Below, one piece after another: positions 16,137 to 24,669 of a stretch of DNA of 64,000 nt (positions within the stretch are counted from its first letter, which is position 1; every line of letters starts with the position of its first letter). A program made the position numbers and the translations under genes. The notes beneath the pieces are model-generated. The model worked only from the letters and a program-made list of their open reading frames with translations, searched no databases and was not told the origin of the DNA. The stretch comes from Sphingomonadales bacterium Ga0077531 (GTDB taxonomy: Bacteria > Pseudomonadota > Alphaproteobacteria > Sphingomonadales > Sphingomonadaceae): the NCBI GenBank assembly GCA_001464915.1, contig LNED01000017.1, positions 1 to 64,000 of the forward strand. Direction: 5' to 3'.

Positions 16137-16314
16137 CGATGCGCATAAATCACCGATTCACGCAAATGCGATCGTCGATATCCCGATGAAGCATCGGGCG
16201 TTTCCGGCTTCAGGCCATCGGTTCGTACCGCGGCTACGCGTATCAGGATCTGGCGCGGGATTCTGAAGTGAAGCAAGTTCTTGACTGTCGCATCGAGCAA
16301 AAAAAGGAGGGGCT

Positions 16315-16920
16315 ATGGTCACGAGAGGTTTCACCGGTCGCGGGTCAAGTGGCGACCATTCCGGCCGGATTCCACCAGGGCAGCATCTTGTAGAGAATTT
16401 TCCGGTACTCACGGCGGGGCCGACGCCGAACGTGGAGCTGGCCGATTGGAAATTCACCGTCAAAGTCGGTCCGAAGCCCGCCAAAGTGTGGAATTGGAGC
16501 GAATTTAACGCCTTGCCGAAGACCAAGGTGACCAAGGACATCCACTGTGTCACCTCCTGGTCGAAGCTGGATACCATATGGGAGGGCGTCCTCGTCGAGG
16601 ACATCCTTGCGGATGCCGGGCTCGACCGGCCCACCGATTTCGTGCTGGCGCATTCCTACGACGATTATTCGACAAACGTCCCGCTGGCGGACCTGCTGTC
16701 CGGGAAAGCGATGGTCGCTCTCAAATTTGCGGGCCAGCCGATTACCCGCGATCACGGCGGGCCGGCGCGTCTGCTGGTTCCGCATCTTTACTTCTGGAAG
16801 TCCGCCAAATGGGTGAAGGCGCTCCAATTCACGACGCGTGACGAGGCCGGCTTCTGGGAACTGCGCGGCTATCACATTTACGGCGATCCGTGGCGCGAGC
16901 AACGATACACCGATGACTGA
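16315..16920 (+). CDS. Cytosolic sulfite-oxidase-like molybdopterin protein
   Basis: A 201-residue oxidoreductase with the molybdopterin domain of the sulfite oxidase/MsrP family. Cys78 in DIHCVTSWS is the expected molybdenum ligand, and GGPARLLVPHLYFWKSAKWV is the family's conserved cofactor segment. There is no Tat or Sec signal and no dimerisation domain, so it acts in the cytosol, unlike MsrP (YedY). AGGAGG at 16305-16310 fixes the start. Its stop overlaps the flavin reductase start by eight bases, so the two are probably an electron-transfer pair. MsrP-like sulfoxide reduction is a plausible activity; the substrate is not known. Confidence 0.88.
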   Translation: MVTRGFTGRGSSGDHSGRIPPGQHLVENFPVLTAGPTPNVELADWKFTVKVGPKPAKVWNWSEFNALPKTKVTKDIHCVTSWSKLDTIWEGVLVEDILADAGLDRPTDFVLAHSYDDYSTNVPLADLLSGKAMVALKFAGQPITRDHGGPARLLVPHLYFWKSAKWVKALQFTTRDEAGFWELRGYHIYGDPWREQRYTDD

Positions 16921-17659
16921 CAACGGCACGCAAATCGTTTCATGGCAATCCTGCATGGTCGAGGCAATCGTCCAGCAGACGCCGAGCATCAAGAGTTTCT
17001 TCCTGCGATTGAGCAGGCCGTTCGCGCACATCGCTGGCCAGCATGTCGATGTCCGGCTGACCGCGCCTGATGGCTATAGCGCGATGCGCAGTTACTCGAT
17101 CGCGTCATCGGCAGCCTCGTCGCCGATCATAGAGCTCGCTATTGAGCGCCTGCCCGATGGCGAGGTATCGGCCTATTTTCACGATATTGCGATAGTCGGC
17201 GATGAAATCGAGCTTCGCGGTCCGCTCGGAGGGCACTTCCTATGGCCTGAACCGGCCGTAGATGCGGTGCTGTTGATCGGGGCAGGATCGGGCCTTGTGC
17301 CGTTGATGGCGATGATCCGGCACCGCAGCACTCAGGACCCGGCCGTGCCAACGGCGCTGCTCCTGTCCGCGCGCACGGCTGAGGATGTTCTGTTTTCGGA
17401 AGAACTGCATTCCGTCGAAATCAACGATGCCGCGTTCGTCCTGGCGCTGGCGATCACGCGCGAAGATCCGATCCGCGCATCGGACTTCGGGCGGCGGATC
17501 GACAGCGCCATGGTCAAAGAGGTTCTCGCCCGGCTTCACCGAAAGCCCACACAGATATTTGTTTGCGGATCCAACGATTTCGTCAACATCGCGACCGAGG
17601 GCGCGCTGCGGGCCGGGCTCGATCCCTCGATAATCAAAACCGAGCGCTATGGTGGCTAG
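16913..17659 (+). CDS. Ferredoxin-reductase-type FAD/NAD(P)H oxidoreductase
   Basis: A 248-residue flavoprotein of the ferredoxin-NADP reductase family. MRSYSIAS (RxYS) binds FAD, GPLGGHFLW its phosphate region, and LLIGAGSGLVPLMAMI binds the nicotinamide cofactor. The C-terminal VCGSNDFVNIATEGAL is the usual closing segment. No 2Fe-2S domain is attached. It overlaps the sulfite-oxidase-like gene and most likely supplies it with electrons from NAD(P)H; the same pairing occurs in other bacteria. Direct transfer without a ferredoxin is inferred. Confidence 0.9.
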   Translation: MTDNGTQIVSWQSCMVEAIVQQTPSIKSFFLRLSRPFAHIAGQHVDVRLTAPDGYSAMRSYSIASSAASSPIIELAIERLPDGEVSAYFHDIAIVGDEIELRGPLGGHFLWPEPAVDAVLLIGAGSGLVPLMAMIRHRSTQDPAVPTALLLSARTAEDVLFSEELHSVEINDAAFVLALAITREDPIRASDFGRRIDSAMVKEVLARLHRKPTQIFVCGSNDFVNIATEGALRAGLDPSIIKTERYGG

Positions 17660-17717
17660 TGGCGCATGCTCCCTCGCGTCCCAACTTCCACCCTGCGGAT
17701 AATATTTGGAGAACGTC

Positions 17718-18983
17718 ATGAGCCGCTTTGCTGAACCCGTCTTTGTCGCCGCCGGCCTTCGCACTCCCTTCGGCCGCGGCGGAGGGGCTTTGGCTGCTTA
17801 TGATGCCGTCTCTTTGTCCGTCCCTCTTGTGCAGGCGATGGCGGCGCAAGCAGAGCCGGATCTTCTCATCTGGGGTACCGTGATCCCGAATTTGGGCTGG
17901 AGCAACATTGCTCGCGAGACCTGGCTTGACGCCAAGCTCAATCCGAATGTCCCCGCATTTTCGGTCGTTTTGGCATGCTCTACCAGCATGACAGCAACTT
18001 TCGCTGCGGCAGGGATGCTGGGCGGAGGAACCGATCTCACGATGGTGGGCGGTGCCGAAGTCATGAGCCGCCCTCCCATCGCTCTGACGGCCGATGCATC
18101 GAAGCGGCTCACCGACCTCTTTGCGCAAGATCCGGCGGCCGCGCTTGCAGCCCTCCAATCTCTTGCCCCCCACGACTATGTGCTCCCGACCAAGGGTTGG
18201 GCCAACCGGATCACCGGCAGGACGATGGGCGATCATATGGAGGACACCGCCAAGGCCTGGCAAATCTCGCGCGAGGCGCAGGACGATTGGGCGCTCAAGA
18301 GTCACCAGCGGTCGGTCGCTGGTTGGGACCGAAGTTTCTTCGACGATCTTGTGATTTGTCTTCCTGAACTGGCGCGCGATGCGAACCCGCGCGCCGATAC
18401 GTCGGCCGAACGGCTTGCCGCCCTCAAGCCCGTATTCGATCGCGACAGTGGCAAGGGAACGCTGACGGCCGGCAACAGCTCCCCGATAACGGATGGCGCG
18501 GCCGGTTGCTGGGTGGCAAACGAAGCCGGCGTGGCACGACTGCCCGCGGGTACCCCCTGCGCGCGGCTCATCGATTACGAGGTGTCAGCCGTCGATTTCC
18601 ACACCGAGGGTCTGTTGATGGCACCCTCCTATGGCATTCCGCGTCTGCTCGCGCGGCATCGACTGAGCTTCTCGGACATCGCCCTTTGGGAAATCCACGA
18701 AGCCTTCGCCGCCCAGGTCCTGGCAAATGTCGCGGCCATCACCGACCGGGAATGGGTGCGCGAAACCGCCGGTGTCCAGTCGGATATGGGCGACTTCAAC
18801 TGGGACCGCGTCAATCCCAACGGGGGCTCGGTAGCAATCGGTCATCCCTTCGGCGCGACAGGCGCGCGCGACCTCAGCCAGGCCGTGAAGGAACTCTGGG
18901 ACATGCCGAGCGGATCACGGGCAATCGTCAGCATCTGCGCCGACGGCGGCCAAGGCACCGTCGCACTCCTCGAACGCCCCTGA
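17718..18983 (+). CDS. Acetyl-CoA acyltransferase (thiolase)
   Basis: A 421-residue thiolase of the FadI-like branch. The nucleophilic cysteine is in VLACSTSM, the catalytic His in WEIHEAFAAQVL, and the second Cys in SICADGGQGTV; GHPFGATGARD binds the CoA substrate. It catalyses thiolytic cleavage or Claisen condensation of 3-ketoacyl-CoA. It sits 59 bases after the flavin reductase and 54 before DUF427, apparently in the same transcript. A thiolase in an oxidant operon is odd; thiolase cysteines are themselves redox-sensitive. A start at ATG 17718 is preferred to TTG 17706. Confidence 0.9.
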   Translation: MSRFAEPVFVAAGLRTPFGRGGGALAAYDAVSLSVPLVQAMAAQAEPDLLIWGTVIPNLGWSNIARETWLDAKLNPNVPAFSVVLACSTSMTATFAAAGMLGGGTDLTMVGGAEVMSRPPIALTADASKRLTDLFAQDPAAALAALQSLAPHDYVLPTKGWANRITGRTMGDHMEDTAKAWQISREAQDDWALKSHQRSVAGWDRSFFDDLVICLPELARDANPRADTSAERLAALKPVFDRDSGKGTLTAGNSSPITDGAAGCWVANEAGVARLPAGTPCARLIDYEVSAVDFHTEGLLMAPSYGIPRLLARHRLSFSDIALWEIHEAFAAQVLANVAAITDREWVRETAGVQSDMGDFNWDRVNPNGGSVAIGHPFGATGARDLSQAVKELWDMPSGSRAIVSICADGGQGTVALLERP

Positions 18984-19036
18984 TTCTCGGGCCGTTGCGA
19001 ACGCCGTACCATTTGACAATATGAGAGGATATTCCG

Positions 19037-19318
19037 TTGGTCTCAGCAGTTTGGAACGACACCACCATCGCCGCAAGCGACGAGACAATCGTCGTTGAGG
19101 GAAACCACTATTTTCCGCCTTCCTCGGTCAATCAGGACCTCCTTGAAGCGAGCGCACACACTTCTGTCTGTCCGATCAAGGGCACGGCCAGATACTTCCA
19201 TATCCGCGTAGGCACCGCACTCAACGCGGACGCGGCCTGGTCATACCCCGATCCGAATCCGGTCGCCGAAGCCATCCGGGATTATATCGCCTTCTGGAAA
19301 GGCGTGGAGGTTGGGTAA
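19037..19318 (+). CDS. DUF427 family protein
   Basis: A 93-residue DUF427 protein. The family pattern is clear: VWNDTTIAASDETIVVEGNHYFPPSS, then TSVCPIKGTARYFHI with the conserved Cys, then AWSYPDPNPVAEAIRDYIAFW. The fold is a small beta barrel with no assigned activity. The start codon is TTG, supported by GAGAGGA seven bases upstream. It lies 28 bases before argS within the 16.3-21.4 kb gene run. Confidence 0.85.
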   Translation: MVSAVWNDTTIAASDETIVVEGNHYFPPSSVNQDLLEASAHTSVCPIKGTARYFHIRVGTALNADAAWSYPDPNPVAEAIRDYIAFWKGVEVG

Positions 19319-19345
19319 CAGCCGACGCCCAGTGGGGCTTCGCTG

Positions 19346-21088
19346 ATGGCCGTGTCGCTTCATGCGCGCTTCCTTGATCATCTCGCGCGGGGAATTGACG
19401 ATCTGCAGTTGGCGAAGGATTTTCCTGCGGGCCTCCAGCGGGCGGGACTGACCGTGGAACGGCCGCGCGACCCGGCACATGGCGATCTGTCGACCAACGC
19501 GGCGATGGTCCTGGCAAAACTCAGCGGCACGCATCCGCGCCCGCTCGCTGAAAAACTGGCGGACGGGCTCGCCAAGCTGGAGGATGTCGCTGCCGTGGAC
19601 GTTGTCGGCCCGGGCTTCATAAATATCCGGCTGACCGACCAGGCATGGCGAGATGAACTGGCGGTCATCGCGGACCAGAAGGACCGCTATGGCATGTCGC
19701 CCATCGGTGCGGGCAAGACGGTGAATATCGAGTTTGTCTCGGCCAACCCGACCGGTCCGATGCATATGGGCCACTGCCGCGGGGCAGTTGTCGGAGATGC
19801 GCTCGCCAACCTGCTCGCGTTCACCGGCCATCGCGTCATCCGCGAATATTATATCAATGATGCAGGCGGGCAGGTCGACGTTCTCGCTCGCTCGGCACAC
19901 CACAGATATCGCGAGGCGTTGGGCGAGAGCCTCGGCGAGATAGCGGAAGGCCTATACCCGGGCGATTATCTGAAGCCGGTCGGGGCGGCGCTGGCCGCCG
20001 ATTTTGGGGACCGCTATGCCGACGCCCCGGAGACGGACTGGCTCGCAATCTTTCGGGCGCGGGCCGTCGCCGCGATGATGGAGACGATCCGCGAAGATCT
20101 GGCGCTGCTCGGCATAAGTCACGACCGCTTCGCGTCCGAGGCGGACCTCGTCGCTGCTGGAAAGCCGGATGATGCCGAGGCCTGGATGCGCGCGCGCGAT
20201 CTTGTCTATGACGGCGTTCTCGAACCTCCGAAGGGCGAAATCTCCAAGGACTGGGAACCGATCGCGCTGCCGCTGTTCCGGTCGACGAGATTTGGCGATG
20301 ACCAGGACCGGGCTATCCGTAAACCGGACGGGGGCTGGACCTATTTCGGCGTGGATCTTGCCTATCATTTCGAGAAGGCGCGCGATGCCGACGAACTGAT
20401 CGACATATGGGGCGCCGACCATGCCGGGACCGTGAAGCGCATCGTGGCGGCCGCCGAAGCTCTAACCGAAGGCAGGAAGCGGTTCGACGTCAAGCTGGTG
20501 CAGATCGTGCGGCTGCTGCGCGCGGGTGAGCCGGTCAAGATGTCGAAGCGCGCAGGCAATTTCGTCACGCTGGCCGATGTCATTCGAGAAGTCGGAAAGG
20601 ACGTCGTTCGCTTCATGATGCTGACCCGCAAAGCGGAAGCGCCCATGGACTTCGACTTTGCGACCGTGGTCGAGGCATCGAAGGATAATCCGGTCTTCTA
20701 TGTGCAATATGCCCATGCTCGGATTTGCTCGCTAGCAAACCGCGCGGCCGAAGCTGGTATCGAGCTGGGCGACGCGCCCGATCTCGCTCTCCTGGACGGT
20801 CCGAGCCTTACACTTGTGAAGCGTGCGGCAGAATTCCCCCGCATCGTCGAGGCGGCTGCGGCAGCGCGCGAGCCCCACCGGATCGCCTTCTTCCTCGAGG
20901 GGCTGGCCGCGGATTTCCATGCGCTGTGGAACATAGGAAATGCCGACCCGGCGCGCCGCTTCGTCTACCCGGAAAACCTGCCGGTGAGCCGCGCGCGGTT
21001 GTTCCTGGCCAGCGCGATCGGGCAGGTCATCCGCAATGGCCTCGCGCTGATGGGGGTTGAACCGACACATGAGATGGAGAGGGCCTAG
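19346..21088 (+). CDS. argS: Arginyl-tRNA synthetase (island copy)
   Basis: A 580-residue class I aminoacyl-tRNA synthetase that charges tRNA-Arg. The HIGH signature is in ANPTGPMHMGHCRGAV, the KMSKS-type loop in VKMSKRAGNF, and an N-terminal Add1-like domain and C-terminal anticodon-binding helical domain are complete. The host should already have argS among its core genes (not in this window), so this is probably a second copy carried by the island. Its position downstream of an OxyR-like promoter suggests expression under stress. Arginyl-tRNA synthetases need tRNA for activation; no tRNA gene lies nearby. Confidence 0.93.
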   Translation: MAVSLHARFLDHLARGIDDLQLAKDFPAGLQRAGLTVERPRDPAHGDLSTNAAMVLAKLSGTHPRPLAEKLADGLAKLEDVAAVDVVGPGFINIRLTDQAWRDELAVIADQKDRYGMSPIGAGKTVNIEFVSANPTGPMHMGHCRGAVVGDALANLLAFTGHRVIREYYINDAGGQVDVLARSAHHRYREALGESLGEIAEGLYPGDYLKPVGAALAADFGDRYADAPETDWLAIFRARAVAAMMETIREDLALLGISHDRFASEADLVAAGKPDDAEAWMRARDLVYDGVLEPPKGEISKDWEPIALPLFRSTRFGDDQDRAIRKPDGGWTYFGVDLAYHFEKARDADELIDIWGADHAGTVKRIVAAAEALTEGRKRFDVKLVQIVRLLRAGEPVKMSKRAGNFVTLADVIREVGKDVVRFMMLTRKAEAPMDFDFATVVEASKDNPVFYVQYAHARICSLANRAAEAGIELGDAPDLALLDGPSLTLVKRAAEFPRIVEAAAAAREPHRIAFFLEGLAADFHALWNIGNADPARRFVYPENLPVSRARLFLASAIGQVIRNGLALMGVEPTHEMERA

Positions 21089-21179
21089 TCGATTGCGCGC
21101 TTGTTCCTGTGGCTCGTTGCGCGCGCCAGTGTCGGCGGGCCCGAACATGCTGTGCGTCTTCTGATACTGGTGGACCGAG

Positions 21180-21443
21180 ATGGAGCTTACCGATTTCGAC
21201 GCTGCCTTCAAAAGGCTTCCCGAGGGTCACAGCGAAGGTCTTCATGAAGGCCGGCGTTTCGGCTTGATCGTCCGGCGATCCGACGACGGGCGCCGCAACA
21301 GCCTGTTTGCCAGGGAGTTGGCTGGAACCGACATCGTGAGCTTCAACCTATATCGGTTTACTTCGGGAAAAACATCGCTCAAACCGTGCGAGATGTCGGC
21401 GAAAAAGGTCGTGGATTTCGTGCTCGGGTTCCGGCCAGATTAA
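21180..21443 (+). CDS. Small conserved protein of unknown function
   Basis: An 87-residue soluble protein without a known domain name. It starts MELTDFDAAFKRLPEGHSEG and carries GRRFGLIVRRSDDGRR, then GTDIVSFNLYRF and a closing LKPCEMSAKKVVDFVLGF. The regular strand-turn-strand pattern and the conserved-looking Cys in KPCEM suggest a real gene. It is 92 bases after argS and is followed by the OxyR-like promoter of gnd. Function unassigned. Confidence 0.65.
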   Translation: MELTDFDAAFKRLPEGHSEGLHEGRRFGLIVRRSDDGRRNSLFARELAGTDIVSFNLYRFTSGKTSLKPCEMSAKKVVDFVLGFRPD

Positions 21444-21513
21444 CGCGTAAGACCATGTCTCGATCGACGCTTCGTTCGTACGGGTGTCATTGCACTTCGC
21501 ATATCTCTACTGG

Positions 21514-21542
21514 GTATTGAAACTATAGACCTTCGTTATTGG
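21514..21542 (+). promoter_or_regulatory. OxyR-like operator before gnd
   Basis: GTAT (21514), ATAG (21525) and TTAT (21536) are spaced 11 bp and followed by TGGACTTCG. The bases after the operator closely follow those downstream of the dps site at 134-165 (both read TATTGGACTTCG and later GAACT), so the two promoters appear to be copies. gnd starts 170 bp downstream. Confidence 0.65.
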
Positions 21543-21708
21543 ACTTCGTCTGACGATGAACTCATCCTCCATGCGGTGCCAAGGCGCGGCGAAGCGGGCG
21601 CGCCCACAGTGGCATGCCGGTGCTTGATGCGGACGATTTGGATAGCCGCGGCGGGGATTGGTCGAGGCGGACATCGCCGGGTGAACTTGTGACAGAAGGA
21701 TTTGAGCA

Positions 21709-22686
21709 ATGCGTCTTGCAATGATCGGCCTCGGCCGCATGGGTGCCAATATCGCGCGTCGGCTGATGCGCGGCGGGCATGAGATCGTCGCCTTCAACCG
21801 CGATCCTGCCGCGGTCACTCAGCTTGCCGGTGAAGGTGCCATCGGAGCGAATTCGCTTGAAGATGTCGTCGCCAAACTCACTGCGCCGCGGATCTTCTGG
21901 GTAATGCTCCCGGCGGGCGCTCCCACCCAAGACGCGGTCGACAAGCTGATGGAATTGGCTGAGCCGGGAGATATCATCATCGATGGCGGCAACAGCTTCT
22001 ACAAAGACGACATCAAACGTGGTGCCGCGGCAAAGGCGAAGCACCTCCACTATATCGACGTCGGCACGTCGGGCGGGGTCTGGGGGCTCGAACGCGGCTA
22101 CTGCATGATGATCGGCGGCGATAAGCAGACCGTCGATCTGTTGGATCCTGTCTTCGATACACTCGCGCCGGGCTATGGTTCGATCGTCCGCACCGCTGGA
22201 CGCACCTCGCCAGACAATCGCGCCGAGCGCGGCTATATCCACGTCGGCCCCACCGGCGCCGGCCACTTCGTCAAGATGGTCCATAACGGCATCGAATACG
22301 GGCTGATGCAGGCTTATGCGGAGGGCTTTGACATCCTCAAGAGCAAGTCGTCCGAACGGCTCGCCCCCGAGGAACGCTTCGACATCGACCTGACGGATGT
22401 CGCCGAGGTCTGGCGTCGCGGCAGCGTGATCTCGTCTTGGCTGCTCGATCTGTGCGCGATCGGCCTGGTCGCTGATCCGATGCTCGAACAATTCACCGGC
22501 CATGTTTCGGATTCGGGCGAGGGCCAGTGGACGATTGACGCGGCGATGGAAGAGGCCGTCCCGGCCTATGTCCTCTCTGCAGCCTTGTTCGCGCGTTATC
22601 GCAGTCGCGTCGATCACACTTTTGGCGACAAGCTTCTCTCGGCGATGCGCTTCGGCTTTGGCGGTCATGTCGAAATGCCGCAATGA
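21709..22686 (+). CDS. gnd: 6-phosphogluconate dehydrogenase, decarboxylating (short type)
   Basis: A 325-residue enzyme that oxidises and decarboxylates 6-phosphogluconate to ribulose-5-phosphate while reducing NAD(P)+. The nucleotide-binding GLGRMGANIARRL is followed by IIDGGNSFYKDD, DVGTSGGVWGLERGYCMMIGG and the catalytic GPTGAGHFVKMVHNGIEYG. The length is that of the short (YqeC/GndA-like) class, compared with about 470 for the E. coli type. An OxyR-like operator lies upstream, so it is probably induced to generate NADPH for the sulfoxide and disulfide reductases. Cofactor preference was not determined. Confidence 0.93.
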   Translation: MRLAMIGLGRMGANIARRLMRGGHEIVAFNRDPAAVTQLAGEGAIGANSLEDVVAKLTAPRIFWVMLPAGAPTQDAVDKLMELAEPGDIIIDGGNSFYKDDIKRGAAAKAKHLHYIDVGTSGGVWGLERGYCMMIGGDKQTVDLLDPVFDTLAPGYGSIVRTAGRTSPDNRAERGYIHVGPTGAGHFVKMVHNGIEYGLMQAYAEGFDILKSKSSERLAPEERFDIDLTDVAEVWRRGSVISSWLLDLCAIGLVADPMLEQFTGHVSDSGEGQWTIDAAMEEAVPAYVLSAALFARYRSRVDHTFGDKLLSAMRFGFGGHVEMPQ

Positions 22687-22758
22687 TATTGGCCCGTCCC
22701 TCCGTTGCAGTGCCGGCTTGCTTATCCCACACGATGGCCGAAGTTGGGGCGCATCGGC

Positions 22759-23577
22759 GTGAGCGCTAGACCAATTCGCCTGCTGATTTCCGATATCGAC
22801 GGCACCTTGGTCCGCCGCGACAAAAGCTTGTCTGACGGCGTTGTTGCGGCCGTTCGTCGCGTCCTGAGCGCGGGCATCCCGGTAAGCCTGATCAGCGCTC
22901 GCCCGCCGAGCGGGATGCTATGGATCGCGCAGCGGCTGGGCCTGGAAGGCCCGATCGCAGCATTCAACGGTGGTACGGTGGTGATGCCCGACGGCCGCGT
23001 TGTTTCGCAAGCTACCCTCGATCCCGCTACTGCGGCCGCGGCGCTCGCCCGGATCGATCGCGCTGGAGTGACGCCCTGGCTGTTCGCCTATGGCAAATGG
23101 TACGCGCGTGACCGCACCAACTCTAATCTTGGCCGTGAAAAGCTGGCGGCCGGTCTTGAGCCGATCTTCGACGTCGATCTCTCAGCCCATCTCGATCAGG
23201 CTGATAAATTAGTCGGGGTGAGTGCCGACCACGATCTGCTCGCCACGATCGAGGCCGAAACTCAGACGGTTCTCGGTAAAAACGCGACGGTGGCGCGCTC
23301 GCAGCCCTATTACCTCGATATCACCGGTCCCGATGCCAACAAGGGCGCTGGCGTGGCCACGCTCGCCGCGGCGTATGGCGTACCGCTTTCGGCGGTCGCG
23401 GTGCTCGGAGACCAGCGCAATGATTTGCCGATGTTCGCGCGCGCCGCGATGTCCGTTGCGATGGGCCAGGCACCCGAGGCGGTCCGCGCAGCAGCGAGCC
23501 ATGTCGCGCTCTCGAGTGAGGAGGACGGCGTCGCCGACGCCATCGATCGCTTTGTATTGCCCGCGATCGTGGCATGA
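22759..23577 (+). CDS. Cof-type HAD-superfamily phosphatase
   Basis: A 272-residue HAD hydrolase of the Cof/YidA subfamily. Motif I is ISDIDGTLVRRD, motif II is SLISARPPSG, and the C-terminal motif IV is LGDQRNDLPMF with the large C2B cap between residues about 85 and 190. These enzymes dephosphorylate sugar phosphates and cofactors. The GTG at 22759 is chosen because the Cof family normally starts a few residues before motif I. It follows gnd by 72 bases and probably shares its transcript; a sugar-phosphate substrate would fit that context. Confidence 0.88.
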   Translation: MSARPIRLLISDIDGTLVRRDKSLSDGVVAAVRRVLSAGIPVSLISARPPSGMLWIAQRLGLEGPIAAFNGGTVVMPDGRVVSQATLDPATAAAALARIDRAGVTPWLFAYGKWYARDRTNSNLGREKLAAGLEPIFDVDLSAHLDQADKLVGVSADHDLLATIEAETQTVLGKNATVARSQPYYLDITGPDANKGAGVATLAAAYGVPLSAVAVLGDQRNDLPMFARAAMSVAMGQAPEAVRAAASHVALSSEEDGVADAIDRFVLPAIVA

Positions 23578-23664
23578 CCCGTTCGCTGGAGAGACGCTGA
23601 ATCGGACTGGCGAATGACGCGGACGAGGCACCGCGTCCCCCGGTTACGCTCATTGAAGTCCCGC

Positions 23665-24666
23665 CTATCGTAACGACCGTGACTGGAAGATGTGCTCAAG
23701 ATCCTTGAGAGCAGCTGCGGCAGTCGCAATCGGGCCAGAACCGCCTCCGATCGCGACGATCTCGCCCATGGCGTCGGTTTCGATGCGGATCGCCTTGTTC
23801 TTGCCGGCAATATGGGCAAACGGGTCATTCGGCGGATATGTGCGGATGCCCACACTGGCGCGAAGCGCATCGCCGTCACGGATCACGCTACCGACCAGTC
23901 TAGGTGCGAGACCGTCTGCCCGCCACTGCGCGATCTGCCCTGAGGTAACTGACTGAATCCCTTCGACGGTCAGGTCTGTCATCATAAGGTCGGCACCGAG
24001 ACCGAAGTTTGCGAGGATGAGCAGCTTGCAGGCGGTGTCCCACCCCTCAATATCGTTGCGCGGATCGGGTTCTGCAAAACCGCCCGCTTGCGCTTCGGCA
24101 AGCGCCTCGTCCAGTCCGACGCCGCGTATCATCATCGCGTCGAGCAGATAGTTGGACGTGGCATTGAGGATGCCGTCGACCCGTAGCGTCGTGCAGCCCG
24201 CCAAATTATAGTGCAGCAGGTCGATCGTTGGCAGCGCCGCCGCGGTGGCACCGCTGATCTTGAGCATCGCGCCGGAGGCTCGCGCACGATCCCTGAGGGC
24301 CCTGCCATCACACACCAGCGCGCCCTTCGAAATGACGATCGTGTCCACGCCGCCGGTAAGCGCTGAGCGGATATAGTCGAGGCCGGGACCACCTGTGCGA
24401 AAGTCGCTCGGGCCAGCCTCGATCAACACGTCGGCGCCGCTCGATGCAATGAAGTCGGGGCCGGACAGGCCAGCTTCCAATACGTCGAAGCGGTCGGGCG
24501 CCAATCCTGCCGGGTCGAACGCGCCGCTGCGCGATCCGCACACCGCGACGAGACGCACATCGACGCCAAAGACGGTACGATAGCGATCGCGCCGAGCGAG
24601 CAACAGGTGCGCGGTCGCGCGGCCGACCGCGCCGAACCCGGAAATAGCGATGCGGGATGTGAGCAT
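23665..24666 (-). CDS. Homoserine dehydrogenase-like protein
   Basis: A 333-residue NAD(P)-dependent homoserine dehydrogenase without an ACT domain. The Rossmann motif ISGFGAVGRATAHLL opens the protein; VVISKGALVCDG and SGATAAALPTIDL hold conserved substrate residues, and NATSNYLLDAM and DIEGWDTACKLLIL match the catalytic domain. It reduces aspartate semialdehyde in threonine and methionine synthesis. GTG 24669 or ATG 24666 can start it; the upstream VOC gene ends at 24670. Its link to methionine supply would suit an island that repairs oxidised methionine, but it could serve another hydroxy-acid. Confidence 0.82.
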   Translation of the reverse strand: MLTSRIAISGFGAVGRATAHLLLARRDRYRTVFGVDVRLVAVCGSRSGAFDPAGLAPDRFDVLEAGLSGPDFIASSGADVLIEAGPSDFRTGGPGLDYIRSALTGGVDTIVISKGALVCDGRALRDRARASGAMLKISGATAAALPTIDLLHYNLAGCTTLRVDGILNATSNYLLDAMMIRGVGLDEALAEAQAGGFAEPDPRNDIEGWDTACKLLILANFGLGADLMMTDLTVEGIQSVTSGQIAQWRADGLAPRLVGSVIRDGDALRASVGIRTYPPNDPFAHIAGKNKAIRIETDAMGEIVAIGGGSGPIATAAAALKDLEHIFQSRSLR

Positions 24667-24669
24667 CAC

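Larger units (their letters stand above)
15595..16314. other. Regulatory and decayed region between DUF2218 and the sulfite-oxidase-like operon
   Basis: These 720 bases contain no intact gene. They hold the remnant of a zinc-type alcohol dehydrogenase or quinone reductase (15659-15800, minus), its OxyR-like operator (15922-15947, minus) and the OxyR-like promoter (16081, plus) for the downstream operon. The short frames at 15608 and 15781 are rejected. Confidence 0.6.

Noticed and set aside
16345..17031. Minus-strand frame across the molybdoenzyme and flavin reductase genes
   Set aside because: Opposite strand of two well-supported overlapping genes; no motif.
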